64,000 nt of DNA, from contig OX637801.1 in assembly GCA_951802425.1 (NCBI GenBank), forward strand, positions 3,224,001 to 3,288,000. The letters run 5' to 3'. Below, in pieces: positions 32,496 to 44,166 of the stretch. This stretch comes from Clavaria fumosa (taxonomy: Eukaryota > Basidiomycota > Agaricomycetes > Agaricales > Clavariaceae). Both the position numbers and the translations under genes were made by a program. Every line of letters begins with the position of its first letter. Positions within the stretch are counted from its first letter, which is position 1. The notes beneath the pieces were generated by a model that was not told the DNA's origin, did no database searches, and was given only the letters and a program-made list of their open reading frames with translations.

Positions 32496-35400
32496 ACCGG
32501 CAATCCCCACTAAAGCCGCGTGCCACTTACGTAATCAACTCCACACCAAATTTATTGATTTGAGTGACCCAAAACTTTTTAAATTGATATCTCAACAGAT
32601 TCAAAAGCATTTGCCATGCTTTTTTTTATAAACATGGTCTAAAATTGTCTGGCATTCTTGTGGTAATAATAAAAATGCATAAAAATTATTTTTGGTTAAG
32701 ATATTCATGACTTTAATGACCACCTCAACTTTAACCTTGTACTGTTAGGGTTGCCATTCATTTCCTTGTTAGTCTGATGCATGGGAGTCTGAGATCAGTT
32801 CATTTGCTGATTTTAAATATCACAGATCATACTTAGAGTATCATAGCAGCTATGTCTATCACAAAACAGTGCAAACTTTCAAACAAATGGAACTGCCAGT
32901 GCACTGGAGCTTCTAGTATTTACAATTAAAATTACAAGGTTCACTCAGAGCTCATTTGCTGCTATCAGGACATGGTTGTTATAGCACAGCTAAGAACAAC
33001 TAAAGAGAACTGACCATAGTACTTGAAGTACTGCATACTACTTAGGATTCAGATTCCAGTCCTGCCTTGTACTTCCTGATAGCTGCTTTGAGTGCATCCA
33101 ACATGGCTGCCTTGGTCCTCAAGTGACTTTTCAATGGTATTCCATCCACCAGCTTCCTGTAAATTTCTAGCTGGTCTTTGAGCTGGGTGATAGTCATGTC
33201 AACTGTCACTTGCTCTACATCTTCCAAGCATTCAATGCCTGCAAGCCTTGTCTTCTCCTGAGTCATGCGCTGTGCTTTCTGGAGTGCTTTGTCTCTTTTC
33301 TCTGCAACCTGCTTGTCCTTGGATTCAGCAACTGCATTTTTCCACTTCCTTTCCAGATTGCCTCCATCTCTTTTGCGTGCCTCTTGTCTTACAAAGACAT
33401 GATCCTCATTCACAAAGAGGTGCTTCACAAATGCTGTTGTGTGATTGAATTTGAACATAGCAAGGGCATTGTATTGGTGCATGGTGGTGTTTGGCTTTCT
33501 TCAAAGATATGAGCGAAGTGCACCCAATGCACCTTCATTGACATCATTTGTGGGAGGCATCCAAGCCTGTGCTTTCTCTTCAGTGGAAGCCTTATCAATT
33601 TCACCACCCTCCTGAAACTCTGTAGTGAATCTTTTCCAAGTGACAAGAGCCCCTTTAAAGAAAGCAACAAGAACAGGTGCCAGATAGGGCAAGGATGAGC
33701 TCAATATAAAGATTGCACCCATCACTTCTGGATTTTCCCATGGCTTTCCATCCATTGCACCAGACTCATAAGATCCATGTGATGGAAGAAGAAGGTAGGG
33801 ATCCTGGATGATCTTTTCTATGTGGTCTTGGACTCTGAAATGGAGTGGACCTAAATCAAGCATATTGACTTGCTCTGTGCCAGGTCCACGCACTTGTCTC
33901 ATATATGGGTGGCTGATTGCTTGTGCATAAAGAGCAAGTAAAGCCAACTCTGTTTGAGTGGCAGGATCTTGAAGTCCAATATAGACATTCTTCTCTACAT
34001 TGGTGAACCCAGGCTTTTCCTTTCCATCTCGGATCCATTCCATGAGCTCAATATAGAGTTTCAGATGTGTGAGAAGCACTGCAGCAGCACCACAATGTGA
34101 CTGATAACGTGTGTTGTTTGTATCAGGAAACTTGGTTTCCTTAATGCCTCTGGCTAGAAAGAATAGCTGATGCATATCCTGCTGCCCAACCTTATCATTC
34201 TTGTTGTTGAATATCATCCCAGCAAGGGAAGCAAGCTTCACCCCTCCTCCTGAAGAGGCAGAATATGCTCTTTGCTCAACAGCAGTGTAATCCTCAGCAT
34301 CTTCTGCCTGTTCCAAGACAGCTGCATTATCCTTATTTGCTAGCAGAATAGGACCCTGTACATCATTTTCATCCCACCAAGCAGACATTTCCTCATTGCC
34401 CCCCTTCACACAGTTTAGATCCTTGTGCATTGCACATCCAACCCAGATGAAAAAATCTGCCTTGTGTTTCTCATCATCTGATAGATTAGCATATGCTTCA
34501 TGACCCAATTTCAGGACAACAGCAGACATCATTTGAACATCCTGTCTAAGTTTCTCTTCATCACTCAGTGCATTCCATTTGAGAGGACCACCAACATTTG
34601 CTATTTTCTGATTGTTGGCATTTGTCAACAGAACTTGTATTTCTGGAAAGCTCATCCCTACAAGTTTTTCTCCTCCAAGTGACTCTTGCAACAAAGCTGC
34701 TTTTATCTCTTTGAGGAGTGTTGCAAGCTTCTTCTGGTCTTTAGCATGATCACCATTCATTCCCTGAAGATGTGCAAAAAAGTCTGCAAGTCTCAATGCA
34801 GTCTGAGAACGCTGTGCAAGTGGACTTTGATTATAAATGTCCAGCTTCTCCTTAATCTTGGATTTCCAACCATCAAGCTGTGTCTGACTGGAATGATCTG
34901 GAGCTGAATCCACACCAACTAAGCGACTCTGATGTACCACTGCAGCAGCTTCATTGGACTCATATATTGGTGCAAGCACATTTACATGCCTTGACTCATA
35001 GTTGATATTCTTGTGTGTAGTCCCATCACTGCTCACAGTCAAACTGCTGGCCTTTGCAATCTCATGGCCTACTTGTATATCAGCCATGACTCCTCCTTCC
35101 AAAATTGCTTGCCTGACAGTTCTGCTGCTCATCTTTGGCCCAATGACAGAGATTCCAGCTACTGCCAATACTTCATCAATGATGTCACCCACAAGGTCTT
35201 GAGAGCAGCCAGCATTGACAAGAACCCGACACAGCTTCATCTGTGTAGACACCCCCCTCCATCAAGGCAAATTTCTGTTCTTTATCCTTTGTCCTCTCAA
35301 CTGCCTTTCTGAACACATCTGGAGCACGCCGACACTTCTCTTGCAATGCCTTGACCTTCCTTCTCAAGCCCTGAAGTGTGTCATTTGAAATCTTCTTTTC

Positions 35401-35850
35401 CCTAGCCCAGTTCTCTAGCAGCTCAGAGATTGTCAACTCCAGCTGTTGATTTTTCAATGTCAACTGTGCAAAGTCATCCTCCAGCTGCTCCAAGTGATGT
35501 TGTGTCTCCAACAAATTGGCCTCAGCAAGTTCCTTTGCTGATCTGACTCTGCTGGTTTTCCTTCTCTCATTACGAAGAGTCTGATATGGCTTTTTTGAGT
35601 GCTCATGCTCTTCTTGGAGATGTGCCTGTGCATCCTCCAGAGCAGACTCAGCAGCAATCTGTGCTGCCTGGGCTCTCTGTACCTCTACAGGAACTGGCTC
35701 ATCTGGAACCACATGCCCTGGTCCTCCATCCTGACGGCGAAGGGCACTCATAGCAATATACTGCTGCTTCTGTGCCTTTGTTCTATAGGGGGCCATGGCT
35801 ACCCTAATACAACTGCATAAACAGAAGTCAGCATACCTGAAAACACACCA
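32495..35850 (-). mobile_element. Foreign coding insert within E2 pol (probable DNA transposon)
   Basis: E2 pol is interrupted between NYFRRFIQGF (left of 35851) and LLSDN (about 32490). About 30 bp of pol present in E4 is missing at the junction. The insert carries one large broken gene on the same strand as E2. An inverted word pair CCCCACT/AGTGGGG lies near its 32500 end, but matching terminal inverted repeats at both ends are not obvious. A transposon class cannot be assigned from the ends. Confidence 0.6.
33042..35796 (-). pseudogene. Large basidiomycete-type ORF, transposase-like, with frameshift and stop
   Basis: About 918 codons on the minus strand. The N-terminal 180 residues form a charged coiled coil. 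The middle part contains SSDGTTHKNINYESRHVN, then WVGCAMHKDLN, and near its end PPTNDVNEGALG. The C-terminus returns to charged helices. One extra base in a C6 run (35252-35257) shifts the frame, and a TGA at 33501-33503 splits the last 146 codons; otherwise it is open. The spaced acidic residues in DGTT, the CAMHKDLN block and NEGALG recall an RNase H-like DDE/D core, and its location inside another element fits a transposase. I know similar uncharacterised proteins in mushrooms only by general pattern, so the function is inferred. Confidence 0.6.
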
Positions 35851-37351
35851 CGAATCCCTGTATAAATCTTCGGAAGTAGTTCAACAGTCCAATTCTGCAT
35901 TGGAGAGCATGTTTGTTCTTTGGCACGGGCCAATTGGCTATTCCTCTGCATTTTTTGGGTGAGTGTCGAATACTCCCTTTTGAGATTAGCAGTCCCAGGA
36001 ATGTGACCTCTGACTGTTCTATTTTGCATTTCGATTCGCAGACACAGAGGTCATTTTCCTGTAGTATTCTGAGCACCTCGTGTAGCAGGCGCCTGTGTTC
36101 TTTGATCATCTCTGTTGCGATGAGGATGTCATCAATGTACACAAATACCTTCCCAGTAGCCACCAGCGTGTGTAGGATATAGTTCATTCTTCGTTGGAAG
36201 ACTGACAGAGCGTTCATCAGTCCAAACTGCATGACAGTGGGCCATACTGTGCCGTATTTGGTGATTATTGCAGCAAGGTGTTGTGCCCATTTGGCCATGG
36301 TGACGTTCCAGTAGCCCCACTCCACATCGACACTTGTGAAAACTTCAGCTTTCTTCAGGCTTGCCACAGTCTCGTCGATCCTAGGTAGCGGGTATATGTC
36401 CTTTACGCAAAACGAGTTGAGCCATTTATAGTCGATAATGGGTCACAATTTGTCTCCTTCGTCCTTGAAGAAGATGGGACTAATGTAGTCTGACTCTCCC
36501 CACACTAACCGTCCATTCTCCAAATTTTCTTTGAGCCATGCCTTTAGAGCCTCATCCTCCCTGTTGGTAAGCAGGTAGACTTTCGAATGCAAGAAACCGG
36601 GGTTGTTTTTGAACTTGATTTCGTAATCGATGCCTGGTAGAGATTTGGGTAGCTTCTGGCCAGTCTTCCCAGCAAACACCAGGGGGTATAAAGTCTTCCA
36701 GTCGGGTGCAGTTGTTGTATCGTGCAGGCTTCGAAAGCCATAGCTGTAATCCACAATGTGACAGTCCTTTTTTTTGCACTTGTCGAAGCAGATGTACTTT
36801 TCAAACCACCAGATACTAGGGTTATGGTATCGAAGCCAATCGTGTCCCAGGATTGCTGGGTGGCTGGTAACTCATCCCAATAGAAACTGTTTAATTTTGA
36901 CATGGCCTCCAATGTTGAGTCATAGGGCTACTGAATGTTTGAAGGCCCCTAATACATTTGTGGTCCCATTGATATTCTTGAATATTACAGGAGTTTCGAG
37001 TTTCGTGAGGTTTATTTTCCTAGCAATGGCCCACTCCAGGTCCATGACAGACATCGTGCAGCCAGAGTCAACTAGTAGTTTGATGTCGTAGGTCTCTTTG
37101 GTGTCCAGTGTAGTTATAAATCCTGGCATATCCAGTTGTCGTTCTCCTCCTTTCCCATATGTGGTCCTAGGGTCGGTGTCCCAGTCCACATCATCGTTAT
37201 ATCCTGGGAGTTTCTTAGAGGTGAGGTCCTTGAGGGTGTGCTTAGCCCTCTCAGCCTCTTTTGGCAATGGGAACAGCAGTATATCATTTGCGAACTGTTT
37301 TACATGGTGGCAGGCGGGGACAATATATAAGGATCCAGTTTTAGCACTCAA
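35851..37351 (-). pseudogene. E2 pol, 5' part: protease and reverse transcriptase
   Basis: Read on the minus strand, the protease carries KLLVDSGCTMSVMDLEW (about 37080-37030). The RT follows with ENGRLVWGESDYISPIF, VFTSVDVEWGYWN and the active site VFVYIDDILIATE (about 36140). Frames break between 36920 and 36754 and near 36443, but the sequence aligns with the long open pol of E4. The RT ends at NYFRRFIQGF where the foreign insert begins. Confidence 0.88.
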
Positions 37352-37831
37352 ACGGATCCCTGCTGAAAATCCTGGTCTCCAGCATTCGACGTTGCTACAG
37401 TTGTCTCCGGTCCAGGTGTCAGTGCCCTAGGCCTCTGTTGGATATGCAATTGATCTCTCAACTGCGCAATTGTGTTCTCCATTTCTTCGAAGTCATTCTG
37501 CCCAGCCGTCGAGGCTGCATACGAGGGGTTGAATGACATTAGAGAGGTCGGGTGTGAAGCAGGGTATGTGGGGACAGGGTAGGGAGAGAAAGGGGGAGGC
37601 ATATAATATCTGGGGGGGAGCGTATCTCGAATGCACTGCCAAGTCTCGCTTGCTGTCGAGGGGTGGCGCGGCGTTGGGGCGGCTCAGGGCATAGTTAAGC
37701 GGGGTGGCCGACCTGCCCACAGTTGTAACAAATCAAAGGATGGCGGGGGCCGGTTCCTCGGCTCGTGTCCATTGGGGTGCCTTGCCTGGTACCAGGTGGG
37801 GCTTGTCTATTCCACTGTCCGGGGGGCGGCA

Positions 37832-37863
<32 letters not shown>

Positions 37864-38640
37864 GGGTGTGGTTGCCACTGTGCTCGCTGTGGCTGCCCCG
37901 ACGGTGGGCCCCACTGTACAGGTCCTTGCCATACTGTTTGCGGCTGCCACTGAGGAGACCTCCAGAAGCGATTCTGCAGGGGTTGGCATTGCGTGGGTCA
38001 GTTCCATGCAGGCTGGACTCCGGTCTGTGTGCACATTTCTCTCTGAACTGCTGTGTACAGTTGGTGTTGCCTGTCCAGGCGTATGGTCAACACTCGGAAG
38101 GCCTGGTAGTCTGCAGGTTGTTCTGCGCAGGCGAGAACCTTCTCCAGCAATTTAGGGTGCACAGCCCTCATCAGCAGAGCATGTATGACATTCCAGTGCG
38201 TGTCCTCGTTGTAGCCGACTTGGCTCATGAGTGTTTCGAATTTTTGGAAGAATTGTGCTGCGTCCATCTGGATTTGCTTGAAGGTGTTCAGCTTATGCAC
38301 CACAAGCACTTGGTCTTCAATGGGGGCGAAAGCCTCCCTCATTCTTGCTTCAAACGTTGGCCAGATGACATTTTCGCCTCCATCCTCCAATAGCACTGTA
38401 GCGGCTTGGTTGGCCCACTCAGCAGCGTAGTCTTCTGTCATGTTGCTTAGGGTGAACACCACTTTGAGGAAATCGGTCGGGTACTTGTGGGCGTTTACTC
38501 GGAATTCCAGGTGTAAGCTTCTGAGAAAGGTCTGGAAGCCTTCTCTCTTTCCATCGTAGGGGGCAATCTTCAAAGCAAGTGTAATGGGTGCCGCTGTGGG
38601 TGCGGCAGGGGGTTCGGGAATGGCGTCGGGGGCTATGGGT
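37352..38640 (-). pseudogene. E2 gag with zinc knuckle and C-terminal coiled coil
   Basis: The capsid part (38573-37998) has FQTFLRSLHLEFRVNA, AAEWANQAATVLLE and DAAQFFQKFETL. A Gln-rich linker and CX2CX4HX4C knuckle (CYNCGQVGHPA..C near 37720) follow, with a TAA inside the knuckle. The C-terminal part EEMENTIAQLRDQL lies in the -1 frame after a run of seven C (37602-37608). The expected start codon aligned to E4's ATG reads ATA here. Confidence 0.8.
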
Positions 38641-38948
38641 TGTTTCGAGTGAAGTCTTGTGGCGCCAAGATTCTCTTTGTGGCAAAGTGGTAGTGGGGCG
38701 CCAACTGGGCAGCCTCGGAATGTCTTGGATACTGAAAGCTTTCGTAAGCTCGGTACAGGGTGGTTGGTGGTGTCAATTGTTCAAAGTCGGTATCTTGGTC
38801 TAGTCCAAGGAGGGCTCTCCTCCTGATGGATCGTTCGTACGCTGTCCAAAAGCATGCCAGGGTGTCTTCTCCAAATACGCAAGCCTTGCTTCAGCTTGGG
38901 CAGGGGTGTGGGTGCCTAGGTCTGTGAGGAGGTAGGCGGGGGAGAGGT
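38641..38948 (-). other. E2 leader / ORF1 remnant
   Basis: This corresponds to the 220-codon frame that follows the 5' LTR in E4 (56627-57283). Its first part is similar (SPAYLLTDLGTHTPA), but it is shortened and broken. Confidence 0.55.
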
Positions 38949-39202
38949 TGTTACTCGACTGGCTACTTATATAGTACAGGAATACGAGTCACAATGAGTC
39001 ACGACAGAAGACGGTTAACATGTGCAGGCAATGAGGTGCAGTGTGAGTCATATGTGATAAGACGAAGGAGGTATGGCATGCGGCATGTGATGGATAGGAG
39101 AGAAGGGTGTATGCATGGTGTGAAAGGTAAAAGGGGGGTGTGAAAGGTAAAAAGGAGGGTGTGACATTAGAAAGGGGGGTGTGATGTGAAAGAAGTCTAA
39201 CA
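38949..39202 (-). repeat. E2 5' LTR, U5 end deleted (254 bp)
   Basis: It aligns with 29350-29603 of the 3' LTR. The last 109 bp of U5 are absent, and the sequence jumps from an AGTAACAACCTC inside the LTR to the same 12-mer just after the LTR. The missing piece was therefore lost between direct repeats. Confidence 0.85.
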
Positions 39203-39288
39203 CATCTGCCTGTCCACCCTAGCCCCATGTCCTAACCTGGCTAGCCTGGACCCTTAATCTCAAACTGTGACACATCATCACAGCTCAG

Positions 39289-39577
39289 TATCAGACTGGG
39301 TCTCACACAACTTAAGCGTAAGGTCATGATGACAATACTAAGATAAGGGGGAAAGAGTACAAAAATGGAAAGGATGCAGTATATATAGTGAGAGCCTTGG
39401 GACTTGCCGACTTTCCCATGCTCAGACCCTCGGATCACGTGATGCGCCCAGGCCCAGGTCATGTGATCTTACAATTATGTAATCTGACCACAGCCACAGG
39501 TCATGTGACCTTCCAAAAACCCTCCCCAGTTTCTCCACAACTGCACTTTGGGATGGCTTACATAAGCGATCCTAACA
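39289..39577 (-). repeat. E3ab 3' LTR
   Basis: Read on the minus strand it starts TGTTAGGATCGC and ends CCCAGTCTGATA. A purine tract (AAGAGGGGGGTGA) precedes it. Confidence 0.85.
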
Positions 39578-39588
39578 TCACCCCCCTC

Positions 39589-40467
39589 TTAAGGCTGGGC
39601 GTCCCAACCAGCTAGCTTGGCCTTGTCAGGGTGGGAGAGGAAGAAGTCCCAGAGAAGCAATGTTACGTTAGTGAGGTTCCTACAGGGCTCCCAAGTGTTT
39701 TCCTCCACTGGATATCCCAACCACTTCACCAAGTACTTCACCCCACATCCCACCTTCTTAACATCAAGGATCGCCTCCACATCATACTCCAGGTGGTCAT
39801 CATCAATCGTAGGGGGCAGAGGGGGAGGCAGGTTCTGAGAAGGGAAGGAAGGGGGGTGGTATGGTGTCAACAGCAACTCGTTGAAGACCTGATGGATGTG
39901 CCAGGTCCGAGGGAGCTTGAGGCAATACCCAGCAGGTCCCACCTTCTCCTCGACTGCAAAGGGGCCTGCTCTCTTGTTGTCAAGCTTTTTAGAGGGCCGG
40001 TCCATTTTCAAGTTTCTAGAATCCAGCCAGACCAGATCTCCCTCAGAGTACTCCCGACTTGGGTGTTTCCCCTTATCATAGCTCTTCTTCATCGCTGCCA
40101 CTGCTTTCTCCATTGCCTCCTTGGCTGCTCTTCGGGACTCCGTGAGCTTAGCCATCCACTCATCCACTGCCAGGTTCACCTCAGAAGGTGGCCGGAGCCC
40201 CCCATTCCAAGGGTGTTGTCCATAATCAAGGAAGAAAGGTGTCTGTCCTGTCGCTGAGTGCTCACGATTATTAAGAGCAAACTCCACAGTGGACAACCAT
40301 TCAGCCCAGTCATCCTGGAGATGGTCCATGTAAGCCCAGAGATAGATCTCCATCTCCTGGTTCACCTGTTCCGTCTGTCCATCAGTCTGCAGATGAAAGG
40401 CAGTACTTGGATTTGCCTTTACCTGGATCATGGAGTAGAACTCCTTCATGAAGTGGGACACGAACTG
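39589..40467 (-). pseudogene. E3ab integrase C-terminal part with chromodomain
   Basis: An open frame of 290 codons starts inside the integrase core (FVSHFMKEFYSMIQV, LQTDGQTEQVNQEMEIYL) and ends with the chromodomain EYDVEAILDVKKVG...YLVKWLGYPVEENTWEP. The N-terminal two thirds of pol are gone. It is open only because the fragment is short; no start codon context supports expression. Confidence 0.8.
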
Positions 40468-40474
40468 GACACGG

Positions 40475-41385
40475 TGTAGTAGGCTGTACAGGTGTTGGCT
40501 GCAAATAGATGTTTGCGGCCGGGTTCTTCAGGGGGGTCTTATTACACAACGGGTACACTAGACAGAACCTTGGAGGATGTGGAGGTTGGGTGCAAAGGGT
40601 TCAGAAAGTGAAAATATACGTTGTCCGGAGTATCCAGTATTGGATCCAATAGAGTCCGATGTTTGGATCGAAGGTTCAAGGGGCTGGCGACGACGAAGGC
40701 CAGCAGATCAATAGGTATGACAAAAGGTGAGCTTGCCAAAAATCACAGCACGATGTGGGCGTTCAAAAAGCTGGATTTCCGTATAGTCCAAAGTGTGCTT
40801 AAGTACAGTTCTGTAAGTGCAGCAAATTGGAATGTACGGAAATGTCTGGAAAACATATGGAACAGCGCCATGTCGCATGAAGGGTTATATGGGGGAGTTA
40901 TATCACAAGGGAATTGAGTAGCTCGGAGGAATGAAATGTCTGATGAGTAGCACATGTCCAGACCGCTCGTAAACTGAAGGAAAGTGGGGCTGGTACAGCA
41001 AAGGGGTATTAGGAACAATGGGCAAAGTACTGCAAAGGGTTTGAAACGTTCAAATGATTGAATGGTTGAAAGGGATCACAATATGAAATTTACAGCATGT
41101 TATATGAAATAAAGGAATGGGAATGGAATAGTGAGTATGTCGAGCGCTGACCATGCTGGAGTGATGAAATAGAAAGGTGAGGGCAGTGTGTGAGACCTGC
41201 GGGCTGTGATCTTCACGGGGAGTCGGAGGCTGGAGAGTCCGATGTCGGGTAAGTATTGGTCGTTATCGGATGGTATCGGATTGTTATCGGATCGTATTGG
41301 ATGCGATTGCTTTGGATCCCGAAATATCCGGATGATCGGTATCTGTCATGTTTCTATGTTTAAACCGCATATTATCCTTACAACA
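40475..41385. repeat. 911-bp inserted segment with TG...CA ends, possible solo LTR
   Basis: It starts TGTAGTAGGC and ends TTACAACA, between ACACGG and GGGCTAGG, which are adjacent in the E3 leader. It contains no ORF of note and a TATCGGAT-like tandem stretch near 41265-41310. Ends and size fit a solo LTR of another family, but no target duplication is seen. Confidence 0.4.
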
Positions 41386-41417
41386 GGGCTAGGGCAGACA
41401 GGCAGATCTTAGTATTA

Positions 41418-41706
41418 TATCAGACTGGGTCTCACACAACTCAAGCATAAGGTCATGATGACAATACTAAGATAAGGGGAAAAGAGTACAAAAATGGAAA
41501 GGATGCAGTATATATAGCAAGAGCCTCGGGACTTGCCGACTTTCCCATGCTCAGACCCTCGGATCACGTGATGCGCCCAGGCCCAGGTCATGTGATCTTA
41601 CAATTATGTAATCTGACCACAGCCACAGGTCATGTGACCTTCCAACAACCCTCCCCAGTTTCTCCACAACTGCACTTTGGGATGGCTTACATAAGTGATC
41701 CTAACA
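41418..41706 (-). repeat. E3ab 5' LTR
   Basis: It has the same length and ends as 39289-39577. The leader (read on the minus strand TAATACTAAGATC...) follows directly. Confidence 0.85.
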
Positions 41707-41963
41707 CTCAGCCCCTATCATCCTCTACTTCTTTACCCTGCCCACAGTGTGCAACAGAACTGCATAAAATTTTTACTGTGTGTAGATACATGTGACCAAA
41801 ACTGGAGGACAACCTCCATGACCCTGCCTGAGCAATACTGAGTGCACCAAGCCCAGTACCTTATTTACATTGTCTGAGACTGAGACTGGGTCAAGCCCTG
41901 CTCCCCCCTGATTCCCCTGTTACTGACATCCCTGAAACCCCATCACTGCCACCAGGGCCTGTA

Positions 41964-42285
41964 ATGGCTGACCATGTCACCCTGCCTGTAGCCCAAGCCA
42001 CAAGGCTGGACCTGTCTGTTGCCCCCTTTGATGGGCAGAAAAGAAACTTCTGTACATTCCTCCAGTCACTACACCTCCTGTTCATGGCAAACCTGACTAT
42101 CTATGCCATGGACCTGGCAAAGGTCCTCTTTGCTCTAAGCAAAATAACTGGAGAAGGATTTGCTGCAGAATGGGCAAATATGAAAGCTGAGGAGATCCTA
42201 GGGAATGGCAAAGCTGGAACCTGGGAAGAATTAGTGGTGGAGATAAGGAGGGCCTTTGATGACCCGAATGACCACATGACTGTGC
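41964..42285 (+). pseudogene. E3c gag, N-terminal fragment
   Basis: ATG at 41964 opens a gag frame with LDLSVAPFDGQKRNFCTFL, KVLFALSKITGEGFAAEW and RRAFDDPNDHM. It is cut by the LTR of E3d at 42286. It preserves the N-terminal residues (MADHVTLPVAQATR) that E3d lacks. Confidence 0.75.
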
Positions 42286-42571
42286 TGTTAGGATTGCTTA
42301 CCTAAGCCATCCCAAAAGGAGGAGTTGTGGAGAAATTAGAGAAGATTGTTAGAAGGTCACATGACCTGTGGTGGAGGATTACATAATTGGGAGATCACAT
42401 GACTTGGGCCTGGGCGCATCACGTGATCCGAGAGGCCCGAGCGTGGGAACACTGGCAAATGCTGAAATGTTCACTATATACTACGTCTTTTCCATTCTTG
42501 TACTCTTTTCCCCTTAACTTAGTATTGTCATCATGACCTTACGCTTGAGTTGTGTGAGACCCAGTCTGATA
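42286..42571 (+). repeat. E3d 5' LTR
   Basis: It begins TGTTAGGATTGC and ends CCCAGTCTGATA. A TATATAC box is near 42474. Confidence 0.85.
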
Positions 42572-43142
42572 TAATACTAAGATCTGCCTGTCCACCCTAG
42601 CCCCGTGTCCTAACCCAGCTAGCCTGGACCCTTAATTTCAAACTGTGACACGTTGTCACAGCTCAGCCCCTATCATCCTCTTCTCCTTTACCCTGCCCAC
42701 AGTGTGTAACAGAACTGTGCAAAATTTTTACTGTGTGTAGATACACATGACCAGACCAGGAGGAAGTCAACTGTGACCCTCCCCAAATGATACCGAGTGC
42801 CCAAGGCCCGGAACCTTGTTTGACAGCCACCGTACCAGTGAATTGTGTAGTGTACAGGGCACGGAAAGGCCCTCCACATAGTCTTTCTGTAGTTTCCTGG
42901 TCCAGTGGACAGGGCCCTTGCTCTGTGACCATTGTCAGAAGGGCGCATGGGCAACTCACTAGGAGTTGTGGAGTGACCACCTGGGACACCATTTGGGCCC
43001 CACACTACAAATAGTTTCATAGAATAAGAGTTCTATAGGTACATAAGTACCTAGAAGAGCAGCCTAAGAGGACAGGACTGTTAAGAGATTGAAGAAATCC
43101 TGAGTGCCGAAGGCCTGGAATTTTGTTTTACAGTGCTATAGA

Positions 43143-43890
43143 ATGCTGGACCTAGCTGTTGCCCCCTTTGATGGGCAGAAAAGGAACTTCTGTATGTTCC
43201 TCCGATCCCTTTGCCTCCTGTTTATGGCAAACCCGACTGTCTATGCTGTGGACCTGGTGAAGGTCCTTTTTGCTCTGAGCAAAATTACTGGAGAAGGATT
43301 CAGTGCAGAGTGGGCGAATATGAAGGTGGAAGAGATCCTGGGTAGTGGCAAGGCTGGAACCTGGGCAGAGTTTGTGGAGGAGATGAAGCACGCATTCGAT
43401 GACCCGAATGACCATGCGACTGCCCTTGCTGATATTGCAGGGCTGAAACAGGGTGCCATGACAGCACCAGAGTTCTTCGCGAAATTTGAGACACTGTTCC
43501 AACAGGCGAAGTTGAGTGCAGAGAAGGACTCAGGAATCCTAGTCCATTGGCTGGAGTTGAACCTGAGTAGGAGGTTGGTGGAGAGAATCTATGGTGTCTC
43601 CCTAATGCCAGAGACATATGGAGAATGGAAGGTGCTGGCTGAGAGGCTTGATGCCCAGCAAAGGCGACTGGATGGGATACTCACAGAACAGACACTGCAA
43701 CCCACCATGACCCCCGTGTGACCTACCGCAACCCTACCGCGACCTGCCGTGACCATTTCATGACCTCTTGTGGCCCCTCTGCTGTGTACTCTGGATGTGG
43801 CCATGGCCCAAGGATGGGCCCCTGCTGATAAGAGATGTTGTTTCCGATGCCACCAGACTGGCCATGCTGTCCATTTCTGCCCCCTGCCTG
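43143..43890 (+). pseudogene. E3d gag with CCHC knuckle
   Basis: The capsid frame 43143-43721 includes FDGQKRNFCMFLRSL, AEWANMKVEEIL and FFAKFETLFQQAKL. A stop and frame change precede the zinc knuckle CFRCHQTGHAVHFC (about 43840-43881). The N-terminal residues found in E3c are missing. Confidence 0.75.
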
Positions 43891-44166
43891 ATACGTGTCT
43901 GCAGGTCCCAAGGGCCCAAACCCAGGCAGCACCATGTGCCCCTTGAATGGTGGAGGGATATGAGAAAGAGATTGCATGGCTCTGAGCCTGCATAGAGCTG
44001 TATGAGAGAGAGAGGACTCCTGCTGGGGAGAAGAAGTGTGCCAGCCCCCTTTCCATCCCTGTGCCTGCTGCAAGTATACCCCAATATACTATCTTGCAGC
44101 AGAGACATACCCAAATTGGGGCTGAGGTGAAGGAGGAAGTGAGACTGGCCAGAGCACCTAACCAGA

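Larger units (their letters stand above)
29241..39202 (-). mobile_element. E2: chromovirus on the minus strand with nested coding insert
   Basis: The target duplication CATCT is at 29236-29240 and 39203-39207. LTRs are at 29241-29603 (3') and 38949-39202 (5', shortened). In between, read on the minus strand, are an ORF1 remnant, gag, protease, RT, RNase H, integrase with chromodomain and an accessory ORF. A foreign segment (about 32495-35850) interrupts pol between RT and RNase H. E2 and E4 belong to one family: their gag and pol proteins are very similar throughout. Confidence 0.9.
39289..41706 (-). mobile_element. E3ab: internally deleted E3 element
   Basis: The target duplication CTCAG is at 39284-39288 and 41707-41711. 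LTRs are at 39289-39577 and 41418-41706 (289 bp each, about 97% alike by eye). Inside is the integrase/chromodomain end of pol, then a direct join to the leader that removes gag, protease and RT. A 911-bp unrelated segment lies at that join. Confidence 0.85.
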
